From Balneolaceae bacterium (GTDB taxonomy: Bacteria > Bacteroidota > Rhodothermia > Balneolales > Balneolaceae): 64,000 nucleotides of DNA. The translations under genes were made by a program, and so were the position numbers. The notes under the pieces were generated by a model. That model searched no databases. It saw only the letters and a list, made by a program, of their open reading frames with translations, and was not told where the DNA came from. Shown piece after piece: positions 27,727 through 36,796 of the stretch. The stretch spans positions 823,262 through 887,261 of the forward strand of contig JAEPQE010000001.1 of the NCBI GenBank assembly GCA_017640665.1, in the 5' to 3' direction. Positions within the stretch are counted from its first letter, which is position 1. The number at the start of each line of letters is the position of its first letter.

Positions 27727-27809
27727 TGTCATGCTGAACTTGATTCAGCATCTGTAATGGGACACTTTAAATAAATCAACACAGATTCCGGGTCAAGCCC
27801 GGAATGACA
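27727..27809. repeat. Dispersed repeat with inverted hairpin ends (copy A)
   Basis: An 83-base element in the nadC-nadA gap. The left end (27727-27753) begins TGTCATGCTGAACTTGA and the right end (27783-27809) is an imperfect inverse ending GGAATGACA. Each 27-base end is also a small hairpin around the core CTTGA. The same end sequence (CTGAACTTGATTCAG) recurs in the element at 38150-38235, so this is a repeat family, probably non-autonomous. No transposase is encoded. Confidence 0.75.
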
Positions 27810-27851
27810 GCTAATTTAGTGTTTTCGTAATTTTGTGACTAATTTGTAATC

Positions 27852-28961
27852 ATGGATGTATTAGACATTTTAGAAATTGAATCTGAAGTTTCGCTGCCAA
27901 AGCGATATAGTGAGCTTTCTGTGCAGGAGATGGAAGCCCGTGTAAGAGAAATCAAAGACAAATTTGGAGCCCGATTATTTATTCCTGGTCATCATTACCA
28001 AAAGGATGAAGTAATTCAATTTGCCGATGCCCGGGGCGATTCTCTTCAACTCGCCAGAATCTGTGCTAAACTCCCCGAAGCAGAGTTTATCGTTTTTTGT
28101 GGCGTACACTTTATGGCTGAAACCGCTGATATGCTAACGTGTCCTAATCAAAAAGTGATTTTACCAGATATGCGCGCCGGTTGTTCGATGGCAGATATGG
28201 CCGATATAGACCAGACTGAAAAAGCATGGGATAAAATGCAGGATATTTGGGGAGATACGATCCTTCCTCTTACCTATGTAAATTCTACTGCAGCCATCAA
28301 AGGATTTGTGGGTAAGAACGGTGGTGCATGTGTGACTTCAGGAAATGCGAAGAAGATGCTGAAGTGGGCCTTCACTCAAAAAGAACGTATTCTGTTTTTA
28401 CCGGATCAGCATCTGGGTAGAAATACAGCCTACGATTTAGGCATCAAGTTGGAGGAAATGGCGGTATATGCGCCTCTTACTCAAACGTTTGAATATGAAG
28501 GCGAATGGGATGATGTAAAAGTGATTCTCTGGAAAGGTCACTGCTCGGTACACGAGAAGTTCAATGTTCAACACATTGAGAACCTTCGCAAAACCCAACC
28601 GGATATGAATATTATTGTTCATCCGGAATGTATGTATGAGGTAGTGCGTGCTTCGGATTATAATGGCTCTACCGACTTCATCATCAAAACCATTGAAGCT
28701 GCTCCGGCCGGAAGTAAGTGGGCGATCGGGACCGAAATGAATCTGGTCAACCGAATTGCTGATGAGCACCCGGATAAAGAAGTTGTATCTCTAAACCCCT
28801 TTATGTGTCCGTGTTTAACGATGAACCGGATTGATCTTCCCCACCTGCTTTGGAGTCTCGAAAAACTTGAGGGAGGAGAAGTGGTAAACCAGATTACCGT
28901 TTCTGAAGAGATTACCAAGTATGCCGTGCTTTCTTTAGAGAGGATGTTAGCACTTAGCTAG
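27852..28961 (+). CDS. nadA: Quinolinate synthase NadA
   Basis: A 369-residue quinolinate synthase of the long type. It condenses iminoaspartate with dihydroxyacetone phosphate to quinolinate with an oxygen-sensitive [4Fe-4S] cluster. The three cluster cysteines are seen in [25 protein letters not shown] and [13 protein letters not shown]. The [15 protein letters not shown] segment and the SGNAKKML segment are substrate-binding parts. NadB is not in this window, so iminoaspartate must come from an enzyme encoded elsewhere. The neighbouring cysteine desulfurase probably supplies cluster sulfur. Confidence 0.96.
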   Translation: MDVLDILEIESEVSLPKRYSELSVQEMEARVREIKDKFGARLFIPGHHYQKDEVIQFADARGDSLQLARICAKLPEAEFIVFCGVHFMAETADMLTCPNQKVILPDMRAGCSMADMADIDQTEKAWDKMQDIWGDTILPLTYVNSTAAIKGFVGKNGGACVTSGNAKKMLKWAFTQKERILFLPDQHLGRNTAYDLGIKLEEMAVYAPLTQTFEYEGEWDDVKVILWKGHCSVHEKFNVQHIENLRKTQPDMNIIVHPECMYEVVRASDYNGSTDFIIKTIEAAPAGSKWAIGTEMNLVNRIADEHPDKEVVSLNPFMCPCLTMNRIDLPHLLWSLEKLEGGEVVNQITVSEEITKYAVLSLERMLALS

Positions 28962-28968
28962 GCCTTGT

Positions 28969-29499
28969 TTAAGGAAGTGATTCTATCATATTGATTGCAA
29001 ATAGCTGATAGGGCCAGGGATAGGAATTATCTGGCACCTGATGGCTTCCCGTCCATACTACATAAAATGGTGCCGGATCATTATTATTTTCCGTTACAAC
29101 CGGTTCCCAGTTTTCAGTTCCATCTACATCTAAATCTTCGAAGGCTATATAGCCTCCGGTCTCCGCTGCCTGATCAGAAGTGGCCGAATCCTCAAAACCA
29201 TCAAGTGCCATAAAAGTAAATATGGCATTCTGGTTATTTTGTAGCTGCATCGAAAAACCTAATTCCAACACATCTCTTAGCAGGAAGGCACGTAAATTTT
29301 TTTCTTTTTCGTAAACAGTATCGTAGTAGGCAATTACAAAGCTATCCAGGGCGTCTCGAAGCTCCGTCCTTGTCAGAATATTTACTTCATCTCCATCTAC
29401 TCTGAAGCTTATAGTCGGAGAGTTATCATCTTCACTATTTGAGGAGCATGCTCCTAGTGTAATCACTGCAAAAAGCAGGATATAGCATGTATTTTTCAT
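28969..29499 (-). CDS. Lipoprotein of unknown function
   Basis: About 176 residues. From the ATG at 29499 the signal peptide ends in the lipobox TLGACSS, and the mature N-terminus is Ser/Asn/Asp-rich. A TTG three codons upstream is less likely. The rest is acidic, with no recognisable domain. It lies tail to tail with nadA, eight bases from its stop. Nothing in the surroundings shows a role. Confidence 0.8.
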   Translation of the reverse strand: MKNTCYILLFAVITLGACSSNSEDDNSPTISFRVDGDEVNILTRTELRDALDSFVIAYYDTVYEKEKNLRAFLLRDVLELGFSMQLQNNQNAIFTFMALDGFEDSATSDQAAETGGYIAFEDLDVDGTENWEPVVTENNNDPAPFYVVWTGSHQVPDNSYPWPYQLFAINMIESLP

Positions 29500-29669
29500 G
29501 TGAGTCAACCCAGAGTTTTCTTTTACTTTTTCTGGCTCTCAAATTAGGACTTTTTTTTGTGCGATTTAATAGGATTTTAAAATTTTTATTTCTTTACTGT
29601 CCCCTAACAGATTACCTGCTTGTCATACAAATAGTTGGTCATCATTTATAAATCCTAAATACAATTATT

Positions 29670-30041
29670 ATGACAAATCTAGAAAAAGCATATCACATCT
29701 ATGAATTAATGGGCGAAGGAAAACTTCTGGAAGCCTTTGACATGTATTACCACGATGATGTTGTTAAAGTAGAAGGCAATGGAGATGTGGTTGAAGGGAA
29801 GGCTGCAAACCGTGAGTTTCAAGTACAGTGGCTCGAAAGTCTGGAGGAAATCCATGATGCGGGAATTACAGCAGCCTCTGAGGATCCCAATAATGGAAAA
29901 GTTCTAATGGAATCCTGGATAGATGCCTCATTTAAAGGTGGGGGTCGCATGAAGATCGAAGAGGTAGAAGTACAGACCTGGGAAGACGATAAGATCACTC
30001 ATATCCGCTTCTATTACGATTCTGCCAAGATGGGAGGATAA
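29670..30041 (+). CDS. SnoaL/NTF2-like protein
   Basis: A 123-residue single-domain protein with the cone-shaped NTF2/SnoaL-like fold: an N-terminal helix pair (YHIYELMGEGKLLEAFDMYY), the strand DDVVKVEGNGDVVEGKAANR, and a closing pair of strands (EVEVQTWEDDKITHIRFYYD). Members range from ketosteroid-isomerase-like enzymes to ligand-binding proteins and the fold alone does not give activity. It has its own terminator at 30062-30100. The upstream 161 bases hold no other gene. Confidence 0.85.
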   Translation: MTNLEKAYHIYELMGEGKLLEAFDMYYHDDVVKVEGNGDVVEGKAANREFQVQWLESLEEIHDAGITAASEDPNNGKVLMESWIDASFKGGGRMKIEEVEVQTWEDDKITHIRFYYDSAKMGG

Positions 30042-30061
30042 TTCTTATCTGTTTATTTTTT

Positions 30062-30100
30062 AAACGTCATTCTTTGGAAGTATCCGAAGAATGACGTTTT
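30062..30100 (+). terminator. Intrinsic terminator after the SnoaL-like gene
   Basis: A 13-bp perfect stem, AAACGTCATTCTT (30062-30074) and AAGAATGACGTTT (30087-30099), with a 12-base loop, followed by TTTTGTTTTC. It lies 20 bases past the stop. The stem contains GTCATTCT/AGAATGAC, the same ends as the dispersed repeat family at 27727 and 38150, so it may be an exapted copy. Confidence 0.85.
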
Positions 30101-30143
30101 GTTTTCTTTCTACGCTCTTTTTCGCCTTCACCTAATAACAAAA

Positions 30144-31361
30144 TCACTCATATCGCAATGCTACCAATGGATCCAGAGAAGATGCTTTTCTGGCTGGATA
30201 CCATCCAAAAAAGGTTCCTGTAAGTGCGCATACAACAAATGAGATAAGAATAGACGAACTCGTAATTACCGTTGGCCAGTTCATCACCTCCTCTATTACA
30301 TAAGAGGAACCAACCCCTAAGGCTACTCCAATTATACCTCCGGTAAAACTAAGCAACATTGATTCTATCAAAAATTGTCGTAAAATCACATTTCCTTTAG
30401 CTCCAATAGCAAGTCTTAAACCTATTTCTCTGGTTCGCTCTTTTACAGAAACGTACATGATATTCATAATCCCAATTCCACCAATTAATAGGGAAATACT
30501 GGCAATCGCTACTAGTAACAGTGTTAACATTTCACTTGTAGAGCTGAATGTTTCGATTAGCTCATCCATTGAAAAAACATTGAAGTCGTCTTCGTCTCCG
30601 GTTGAAATATTATGTTGATACCTGAGTATTTCCTGCACTTCCGCAACAGCCTCATCTGCATTCTCTTCAGATATAGCAGATGCTGAGATAGAGTTAATAT
30701 GGTCTTGAGCCATAATTCTTTTCATTACTGTGGTGTAAGGGGTAAGAATAACGTCGTCCTGGTCCTGTCCAAAGTTACTTTCTCCCTTTTCTGACAAAGT
30801 CCCTATCACAAGAAAAGGAATTTTATTAAACCGGATAGTTTTACCTACCGGGTCTTCTCCATCTTCAAAAAGATTCTCCACTACAGTTTGGCCTATTACG
30901 GCTACTTTAGCGTATGTATTAATATGATACTCGGTAAACATACTGCCTTCTAACACTTCCACCAGCCTGATATCGAGATACTGCGGAGCTACTCCATACA
31001 TTGATGTTGGCCAGTTATTCGAACCATAAATAGACTGACCTGAACTATTTACTACCGGAGAAACATCAGTGAGGTATTCTGCTTCCAGTAACGCTTCGTA
31101 ATCTTCCAGATTCAGAGACTCCGTGGTGCTTCTATCTAATCGAACCCCACCTCTTTCTCCCGATCCGGGTCGGATATTTATCACATTCGAACCCATTGCA
31201 GAGATTTCTTCCTTAATGCTTTCTTTGGAACCCTGGCCAATAGCCAACATGGCAATGACGGAGCCAACTCCAATTATTATCCCTAACATAGTGAGTAGAC
31301 TTCGTGTTTTGTTTAAGAAAATGGCTTTCCAGGCAATTTTTAAAAGGTTTGTAACTCTCAT
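30144..31361 (-). CDS. MacB-type ABC transporter permease
   Basis: A 405-residue permease with one N-terminal helix (about 20-42, LLTMLGIIIGVGSVIAMLA), a large periplasmic MacB_PCD domain (about 45-240) and three C-terminal helices of the FtsX fold (about 285-395, including GGIGIMNIMYVSVKERTREIGLR). Such type VII ABC systems work as mechanotransmission pumps with a periplasmic adaptor and a TolC channel. Its start overlaps the stop of the ATPase gene by four bases. It is the last gene of a four-gene efflux operon (TolC, adaptor, ATPase, permease). Confidence 0.95.
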   Translation of the reverse strand: MRVTNLLKIAWKAIFLNKTRSLLTMLGIIIGVGSVIAMLAIGQGSKESIKEEISAMGSNVINIRPGSGERGGVRLDRSTTESLNLEDYEALLEAEYLTDVSPVVNSSGQSIYGSNNWPTSMYGVAPQYLDIRLVEVLEGSMFTEYHINTYAKVAVIGQTVVENLFEDGEDPVGKTIRFNKIPFLVIGTLSEKGESNFGQDQDDVILTPYTTVMKRIMAQDHINSISASAISEENADEAVAEVQEILRYQHNISTGDEDDFNVFSMDELIETFSSTSEMLTLLLVAIASISLLIGGIGIMNIMYVSVKERTREIGLRLAIGAKGNVILRQFLIESMLLSFTGGIIGVALGVGSSYVIEEVMNWPTVITSSSILISFVVCALTGTFFGWYPARKASSLDPLVALRYE

Positions 31362-32110
31362 GTCAATACCTCCTTACGGCTATAATTTTCAACTTCTTTT
31401 TCAGCGCTTCCCACAGCAGTATTAATTTCGTCTTTCGATATGTACCCGTCACGCAAAGTGATTGTACGGGAGCTGAATAGCGCAATATCCGGCTCATGGG
31501 TAATAAACACGATCGTTTTACCTTGCTTGTTCAACTTTTGAAACAAGGACATTACTTCATACGAGGTTTTGGTATCTAAATTCCCCGTTGCTTCATCTGC
31601 AAGAATCACTCGAGGATCGTTAACCAGAGACCGGGCAATGGCTACCCGCTGCTGCTGCCCACCTGAAAGCTGAGACGGGGTGTGATCCAATCGATCCGAA
31701 AGTCCCACCATATCTAATGCCTCTACTGCTCTTTCACGTATTTCTTTTGTGCCAAGGCTATTCTTGTAGAGCAATGGGAGTTCTACATTTTCCAGAGCAC
31801 TGGTTCGGGGTAATAAATTGTATGACTGAAATACGAATCCAATTTTACTATTTCTAATCTCTGCTAATTCATTCTTAGTCATATTTTTAATCAACTCTCC
31901 ATCTAGTTCATACGCCCCTGAAGTAGCTTGGTCTAAACAGCCCAGTATATTCAATAGAGTACTTTTGCCTGAGCCACTAGCTCCCATTATGGTTAAGAAC
32001 TCACCTTCGTTAATATCCAGAGAAATACCTTTAAGAACTTTAAGGGGTTCTCCTGCCATTAAAAACTCTTTTCGTATTTCGTTAAGTGTTATAATCTTAT
32101 TTGCTTCCAT
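31358..32110 (-). CDS. ABC transporter ATPase (MacB/LolD type)
   Basis: A 250-residue ATPase. The Walker A motif [13 protein letters not shown]-loop [10 protein letters not shown], signature [15 protein letters not shown] and Walker [13 protein letters not shown] are all intact, and the switch His is in VFITHEPD. The sequence matches the MacB/LolD subgroup that pairs with FtsX-fold permeases. It lies between the adaptor gene (11 bases upstream) and the permease gene (overlap). Confidence 0.95.
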   Translation of the reverse strand: MEANKIITLNEIRKEFLMAGEPLKVLKGISLDINEGEFLTIMGASGSGKSTLLNILGCLDQATSGAYELDGELIKNMTKNELAEIRNSKIGFVFQSYNLLPRTSALENVELPLLYKNSLGTKEIRERAVEALDMVGLSDRLDHTPSQLSGGQQQRVAIARSLVNDPRVILADEATGNLDTKTSYEVMSLFQKLNKQGKTIVFITHEPDIALFSSRTITLRDGYISKDEINTAVGSAEKEVENYSRKEVLT

Positions 32111-32121
32111 GATATTCCTTA

Positions 32122-33489
32122 TTAACGTCCTGGGCGTGACGGTATAAATGGGTTTGTGGTTTCTTTTTCTGTTGTTGCTTCCTCAGTAGTAACCTCTACC
32201 ACTCTGTAAACAACTACATCACCTTCTTCAAGACCACTTAATACTTCGATATTAATACCGTCACTAGCTCCTGTTTCTATTCGTCGTGGTACTACCAAGC
32301 CATCTTCATTTACTACAAATACCACAGTAACACCATCCTCTTCTTCACCCATTTCAGGTAGAAATGCGCCACTTGGCGGCGGGCCTTCTGGTCGTTCGCC
32401 TCGGGCTAAATCAACGTTTGGTAACCCTGAATTCTGATCATCAGAGGGACGTGTTCTTCTTTCTCCATCTCTGGGTGGGCGATCTTCACCCAAACTAGCT
32501 TCTGAGTTCTCTCCCATTCCCTCAGGCAACGAAATCCCCTCCTGCTCATAGTATTGCTCAAGTATTTCTAAATTTGGAGTAAACGTAGTTGCTTTAGATT
32601 GAATGGTGAGCACATTCACCAATTCTTGGGTATAGATGGTAATGGTTGCTGTCATTCCCGGTTTCAATTTCATGTCGTCGTTATCTGCATCTACAACCAC
32701 TGTGTATGTCACCACATTAGAAGTAGTTGTTGGATTCAACCGCACCTGAGTTACTGTACCATTAAACTCCTCTCCCGGATATGAGTCAACGGTAAAACTA
32801 ACACGCTGACCTTCTTCAACCTGTCCGATGTCTGCTTCATCCACATCTGCTTCCACCTGCATCTCCTTCAAATCTTTTGCAATATTAAAAAGAGTAGGTG
32901 TACTAAGAGAAGCTGCCACTGTTTGACCTTCATCTACTTCTCGCGAAAGCACCACACCGGAAATTGGCGAATAGATATCTGCATAACCCAGATTGGTCTC
33001 TGCTTGTTCGAGATCCGATGCTCTCTGGTTAAGGCTGAACTTGGCTGTATTGTAATTGTATTCTGCCAGTTCAAATTCCTCTTCGGTAATCAGATTTTGT
33101 TCGAACAATGCTTTTTTACGACTGTAAATACCTTCTCTGTAATTCACTTCGTTTTCAGCATTTTGGTACGATGCTTTGGCCTGTGCAACTACTGCTTTAA
33201 GATTGGTTTTATCGAGTTCGGCAATAAGTTGTCCTGCTTTAACACTACTGTTAAAGTCTACATATATTTTTTCTACCTCACCGGATACCTGAGTTCCTAC
33301 TTCGACCTGGGTTGTAGGTTGCAGAGTTCCGGTTGCAGTAACTGTGGTGATAACTTCACCTAAATCGACAGATACAGTTTGAACCTGTATAGCGCTTTTA
33401 TTTTCTGATTTGAATGTCATCACTCCGAAAACGGCTGCTGCTATTGCAACTAAGGTAGTGATGGCAATTATTTTATTATTGTTAAACAT
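32122..33489 (-). CDS. MacA-like periplasmic adaptor (membrane fusion protein)
   Basis: A 455-residue adaptor. One N-terminal membrane anchor (about 8-24) is followed by a biotinyl-lipoyl-like half (TVTATGTLQPTTQVEVGTQVSG), an alpha-helical hairpin (about 95-165), the second lipoyl half (SPISGVVLSREVDEGQTV) and beta-barrel domains. An unusual insert of about 60 residues (310-375), rich in Glu, Arg, Pro and Gly (EDRPPRDGERRTRPSDD), interrupts the C-terminal membrane-proximal domain, which then resumes with GEEEDGVTVVFVVNEDG. It joins the ABC permease to the TolC channel. It starts two bases past the TolC gene's stop. Confidence 0.94.
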   Translation of the reverse strand: MFNNNKIIAITTLVAIAAAVFGVMTFKSENKSAIQVQTVSVDLGEVITTVTATGTLQPTTQVEVGTQVSGEVEKIYVDFNSSVKAGQLIAELDKTNLKAVVAQAKASYQNAENEVNYREGIYSRKKALFEQNLITEEEFELAEYNYNTAKFSLNQRASDLEQAETNLGYADIYSPISGVVLSREVDEGQTVAASLSTPTLFNIAKDLKEMQVEADVDEADIGQVEEGQRVSFTVDSYPGEEFNGTVTQVRLNPTTTSNVVTYTVVVDADNDDMKLKPGMTATITIYTQELVNVLTIQSKATTFTPNLEILEQYYEQEGISLPEGMGENSEASLGEDRPPRDGERRTRPSDDQNSGLPNVDLARGERPEGPPPSGAFLPEMGEEEDGVTVVFVVNEDGLVVPRRIETGASDGINIEVLSGLEEGDVVVYRVVEVTTEEATTEKETTNPFIPSRPGR

Positions 33490-33491
33490 GA

Positions 33492-34841
33492 TTATAAAGT
33501 GATAGGGTTTCCTTGATAAAATTCTATTAACTGAGTGTATAAAATGGTGAGATACTTCGACTGTATGTAGTTCAACTCAGCGGTATTTAATGTAGTCTGG
33601 GCTACAATTAACTCGGTGGCTGTTAGTTCCCCCACATTAAACTGAGCCTGAGCTAATTCGTACGAAGAACGGGCGGCTTCACGGGAAGTCTCAGCTGCCA
33701 CCATTTGCTCACCAGATGATGACGCACTAAGCCACGCTGACTCTATTTTCCGGTATAATTCCTTTTGGGTAGACTGGTAATTTAATTCAGCCTGTTTGAT
33801 GTTAATCTTAGCTTGCTGAATATTGGTACTCGTTGAAAAACGGTTAAAAATGGGAATTGATAACGATACCCCGAGTAACTGGCTGAAATTCCCTTCCAGT
33901 TGATCCGTAAAAGGCAATCCCATTGAGTTTGTATAGCCACTTGATAACCTCCCATTCAATGATAAGGAGGGATACAATGAACCTTTTGCTATCTGAAGAC
34001 CTGCATTATTTATCTCAATATTTGTTTTTGAGGCTTCTACTTCCGGTAAAAACTCCAACGCGCTCTGAAAGATTACCCTCTGACTCTGTATAACTTCTTT
34101 CACTGCATAATCTGTAGGTGGCGCTACCAGTTCCAGCTCCACTGCGTTATCCAGTTCCAGCAATTGTTTAAGAGTAAGCATTTGTTGCTCGTAACCGGTT
34201 TTTGCGTTGATTAGATCGTACTGATTACTTGCGTACTGAGCCTGTATATCGTTCAGATTCTTCAGCGTAAGTGACCTTCCTTTGAACAAACCTTCTGCCT
34301 GTTCCAGTTCTTTGGCGGAAGCATCCAATTGGTTTTGTGCAATGGTCACAGCCTCTTTTGAGTACAGTGCCTGAATGTATGCCTCCATAACGCTTAGATG
34401 AATACTGTTTTTGGTTTCTTCGAGTAATAGTTCATTTTGCTCGGCAACAAGTTTGCTTTGGTTGATTTGGTTTTTTAACTGGAAGCCGTTGAATAGAGTC
34501 ATCGAGCTGTTAAGAGCAAGACTGGTTGAGCTACTGCTTTGTGTATTGAAATCGCTGGTAATCGGATCAATGGTACTTCCATTCGACCAACTCTGACCTG
34601 CACTGGCTGAAAGATCAGGCAGTCGTTCCATTCTTGATTGAGTATAGCCTATACCGGCACTTTCTAAATCTAAATCAGCCTGCATTACAGTCAGGTTATG
34701 TTCGAGTGCATACTCTATACTTTCCTCAAGTGTCCACACATACTTTGTTTTTATTTTGCTTTCGGATTCCTGGTTTTCCTGTTGAGCAGCTACGCTCAAT
34801 GGGAATAAAAAAAGGAACAGCATAACAATAAGGGGTCGCAT
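33492..34841 (-). CDS. TolC-family outer membrane efflux protein
   Basis: A 449-residue TolC-fold protein. A signal peptide (about 1-19, LFPLSVAAQ) is followed by two outer-membrane-efflux repeats with long coiled helices (for example YIQALYSKEAVTIAQNQLDAS in one and AWLSASSSGEQMVAAETSREA in the other). It forms the trimeric exit duct of the efflux system. It is the first gene of the operon. The LytS/LytTR pair directly upstream on the same strand (stop at 35016) is a plausible regulator of the operon. Confidence 0.94.
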   Translation of the reverse strand: MRPLIVMLFLFLFPLSVAAQQENQESESKIKTKYVWTLEESIEYALEHNLTVMQADLDLESAGIGYTQSRMERLPDLSASAGQSWSNGSTIDPITSDFNTQSSSSTSLALNSSMTLFNGFQLKNQINQSKLVAEQNELLLEETKNSIHLSVMEAYIQALYSKEAVTIAQNQLDASAKELEQAEGLFKGRSLTLKNLNDIQAQYASNQYDLINAKTGYEQQMLTLKQLLELDNAVELELVAPPTDYAVKEVIQSQRVIFQSALEFLPEVEASKTNIEINNAGLQIAKGSLYPSLSLNGRLSSGYTNSMGLPFTDQLEGNFSQLLGVSLSIPIFNRFSTSTNIQQAKINIKQAELNYQSTQKELYRKIESAWLSASSSGEQMVAAETSREAARSSYELAQAQFNVGELTATELIVAQTTLNTAELNYIQSKYLTILYTQLIEFYQGNPITL

Positions 34842-35015
34842 TTTTTGGGTTTTTAGTTTTGGTTATTCTTTCCAAAACAAAAGTCGCCCTTATTTTTTAG
34901 CCTCTGAAATTCTTGCGATGAATTGCATTATTACTGCGACAAACTGCAGAAAGACTCTCTTTTATTTACATTCATTGACGATTAAAATATCGTACAGCAC
35001 CGTTAAACTTGTGTA

Positions 35016-35705
35016 CTACCCAAACAATTTCGCCAATTCTTCGGCATAGGTTACACCAACAGGTATCTCTCTTTCAGGAATATTAAGGCTCCTGCTTTTA
35101 ATATTTTGAATACGAGCTTTGGGTATAATAAATGATCGATGAACCCTTATGAATTCTGAAGTGGGGAGTTTCTCTGCTATTTCTTTCATTGTCATTCTTG
35201 GAACAATCGTCTGTCCGGAACTAAGATGAATTTTTAAGTAATCACTTAGTCCCTCCACATAGATTATCTCATCGAAATTTACTTTAACCAGCTCGTAGTT
35301 CACTCTTAGAAATAATGCCCGATCAGAAGGTGTGCCTGTTCCATGTATATATGAATAATACTCTTTAGCTTTTTGAACGGCTTTCAAAAAACGCTCTTGC
35401 CGTATTGGTTTCAAAAGATAATCAACCGCACTTAATTCATAGCTTTGAACCGCATACTCACTAAAAGCGGTCGTAAAAATCACCATAGTATCTTGTGGAA
35501 CAGACTGGTATAAATTTATACCGGTCATTCCTGGCATTTGGATATCAAGAAATAACAGATCCACAGGAAACTTTCGTAAATGCTTTAGGGCTTCTCCTGG
35601 CTTAGTGAATGTTTTTTCAAGCTCGATAAAGTCCACGTTCTTGCACAATGCTTTTATTACATTCAATGCCAGTGGTTCATCATCAATGGCAATAGCTTTG
35701 ATCAT
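35016..35705 (-). CDS. LytTR-type response regulator
   Basis: A 229-residue regulator with a receiver (1-118, pocket AIDDE, phosphoacceptor Asp54 in FLDIQMPGM) and a LytTR DNA-binding domain (about 130-229, IIYVEGLSDYLKIHL, then RVHRSFIIPKARI). It overlaps the upstream kinase gene by four bases. 174 bases separate it from the efflux operon on the same strand. It may act on that operon's promoter, which must lie in this gap; that is inference from position. Confidence 0.93.
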   Translation of the reverse strand: MIKAIAIDDEPLALNVIKALCKNVDFIELEKTFTKPGEALKHLRKFPVDLLFLDIQMPGMTGINLYQSVPQDTMVIFTTAFSEYAVQSYELSAVDYLLKPIRQERFLKAVQKAKEYYSYIHGTGTPSDRALFLRVNYELVKVNFDEIIYVEGLSDYLKIHLSSGQTIVPRMTMKEIAEKLPTSEFIRVHRSFIIPKARIQNIKSRSLNIPEREIPVGVTYAEELAKLFG

Positions 35706-36727
35706 AGCAGGAAAAGATTCAGTTTTACAGTGAACTCGTATTCGTTCTCTTTTAACTGCAATTCGTATTTATCAGGATAAATAAGTTCCAAACGCCTCTT
35801 TGTGTTCTCAATCCCAAAACCTGTTTTCTTTAAGTGCTGAGAATCTACATCCACTTTATTATTAAACACAGTCAAATTAAGCTTCTTGCCTTCCGTTTTA
35901 ATGTGGATCTTGATATTGCTGTTTTGTTCTGCATTAACCCCATATTTAAAAGCATTTTCGATAAAGGGTAATAAAATAAGTGGCGCAATTTTATTTGTAC
36001 CGTCATCCTGATTTATAGAAACCTCTAAAGAAATATTTTCATCCATACGCACTTTTTGCAATTCGATATAGCCTTTAAGGTATTCCAGCTCTTCGTTTAA
36101 TGGTACAAAATCGTTCCGACTTGAATCCAACGTGTATCGCATCATCTCTGAAAGCTTACTCACCATATCAGCCGCTTTAGGAGCTTCTACTATGGTAAGC
36201 CCATAAATGCTGTTCAAAGTATTGAACAAGAAATGCGGATTAACCTGGCTGGTTAAATACGATAACTGTGCATTTAGGCGCTCTTCCTCCGTTTTTTGCC
36301 AACGGTTACTCATTCTCAAGGCTATAGAGGAGAAAAAGACTGTTACATACATCAGAAATACATTTGAAAACAAAACAGGGAATACCCGTTCTGCTATCTC
36401 CCGATCCATTCTAGGGGTTTGACGGGGCTGCCCCACCAAATCTGCGATAAACCGTGGAGCTTCCATAAATATCAGGAACAGACCAGCCAAAATGAGAACG
36501 TACACCACATACATTTTGGCAAATAAAAACCTTGGTATAAAAACGTGATAGTTAAGGTAGAAAATGATAATAAGCAGACCGATAGTTATCCAAAATGGCA
36601 ATGGGATAAACAGTAACGCATCTGAATTTTCAACCGAAAAAGATCTGCTGGTATAGTATACCGGCATGGCGACAATGAGAATCCATATTCCAACATGCAG
36701 CAAGATGTATGAGATGTTCTTTTTCAT
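35702..36727 (-). CDS. LytS-type membrane histidine kinase
   Basis: About 341 residues from the ATG at 36727, chosen because the hydrophobic stretch begins right after MKKNISYILLHVGIW; an in-frame ATG 60 bases upstream is less likely. Four transmembrane helices occupy about 10-140. The His_kinase domain has the phosphoaccepting His in VNPHFLFNTLNSIYGL, and the HATPase part has APLILLPFIENAFKYGVN and GFGIENTKRRLELIYPDKY. It pairs with the overlapping LytTR gene. Its nearest relative in the window is the kinase at 20667, which has the same layout. Confidence 0.92.
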   Translation of the reverse strand: MKKNISYILLHVGIWILIVAMPVYYTSRSFSVENSDALLFIPLPFWITIGLLIIIFYLNYHVFIPRFLFAKMYVVYVLILAGLFLIFMEAPRFIADLVGQPRQTPRMDREIAERVFPVLFSNVFLMYVTVFFSSIALRMSNRWQKTEEERLNAQLSYLTSQVNPHFLFNTLNSIYGLTIVEAPKAADMVSKLSEMMRYTLDSSRNDFVPLNEELEYLKGYIELQKVRMDENISLEVSINQDDGTNKIAPLILLPFIENAFKYGVNAEQNSNIKIHIKTEGKKLNLTVFNNKVDVDSQHLKKTGFGIENTKRRLELIYPDKYELQLKENEYEFTVKLNLFLL

Positions 36728-36796
36728 ACCCCAAATATACAAAACCCAAATTCCCGTACCTATTTGAAGAATTGAGTCGGTTATCATAAATATTTT

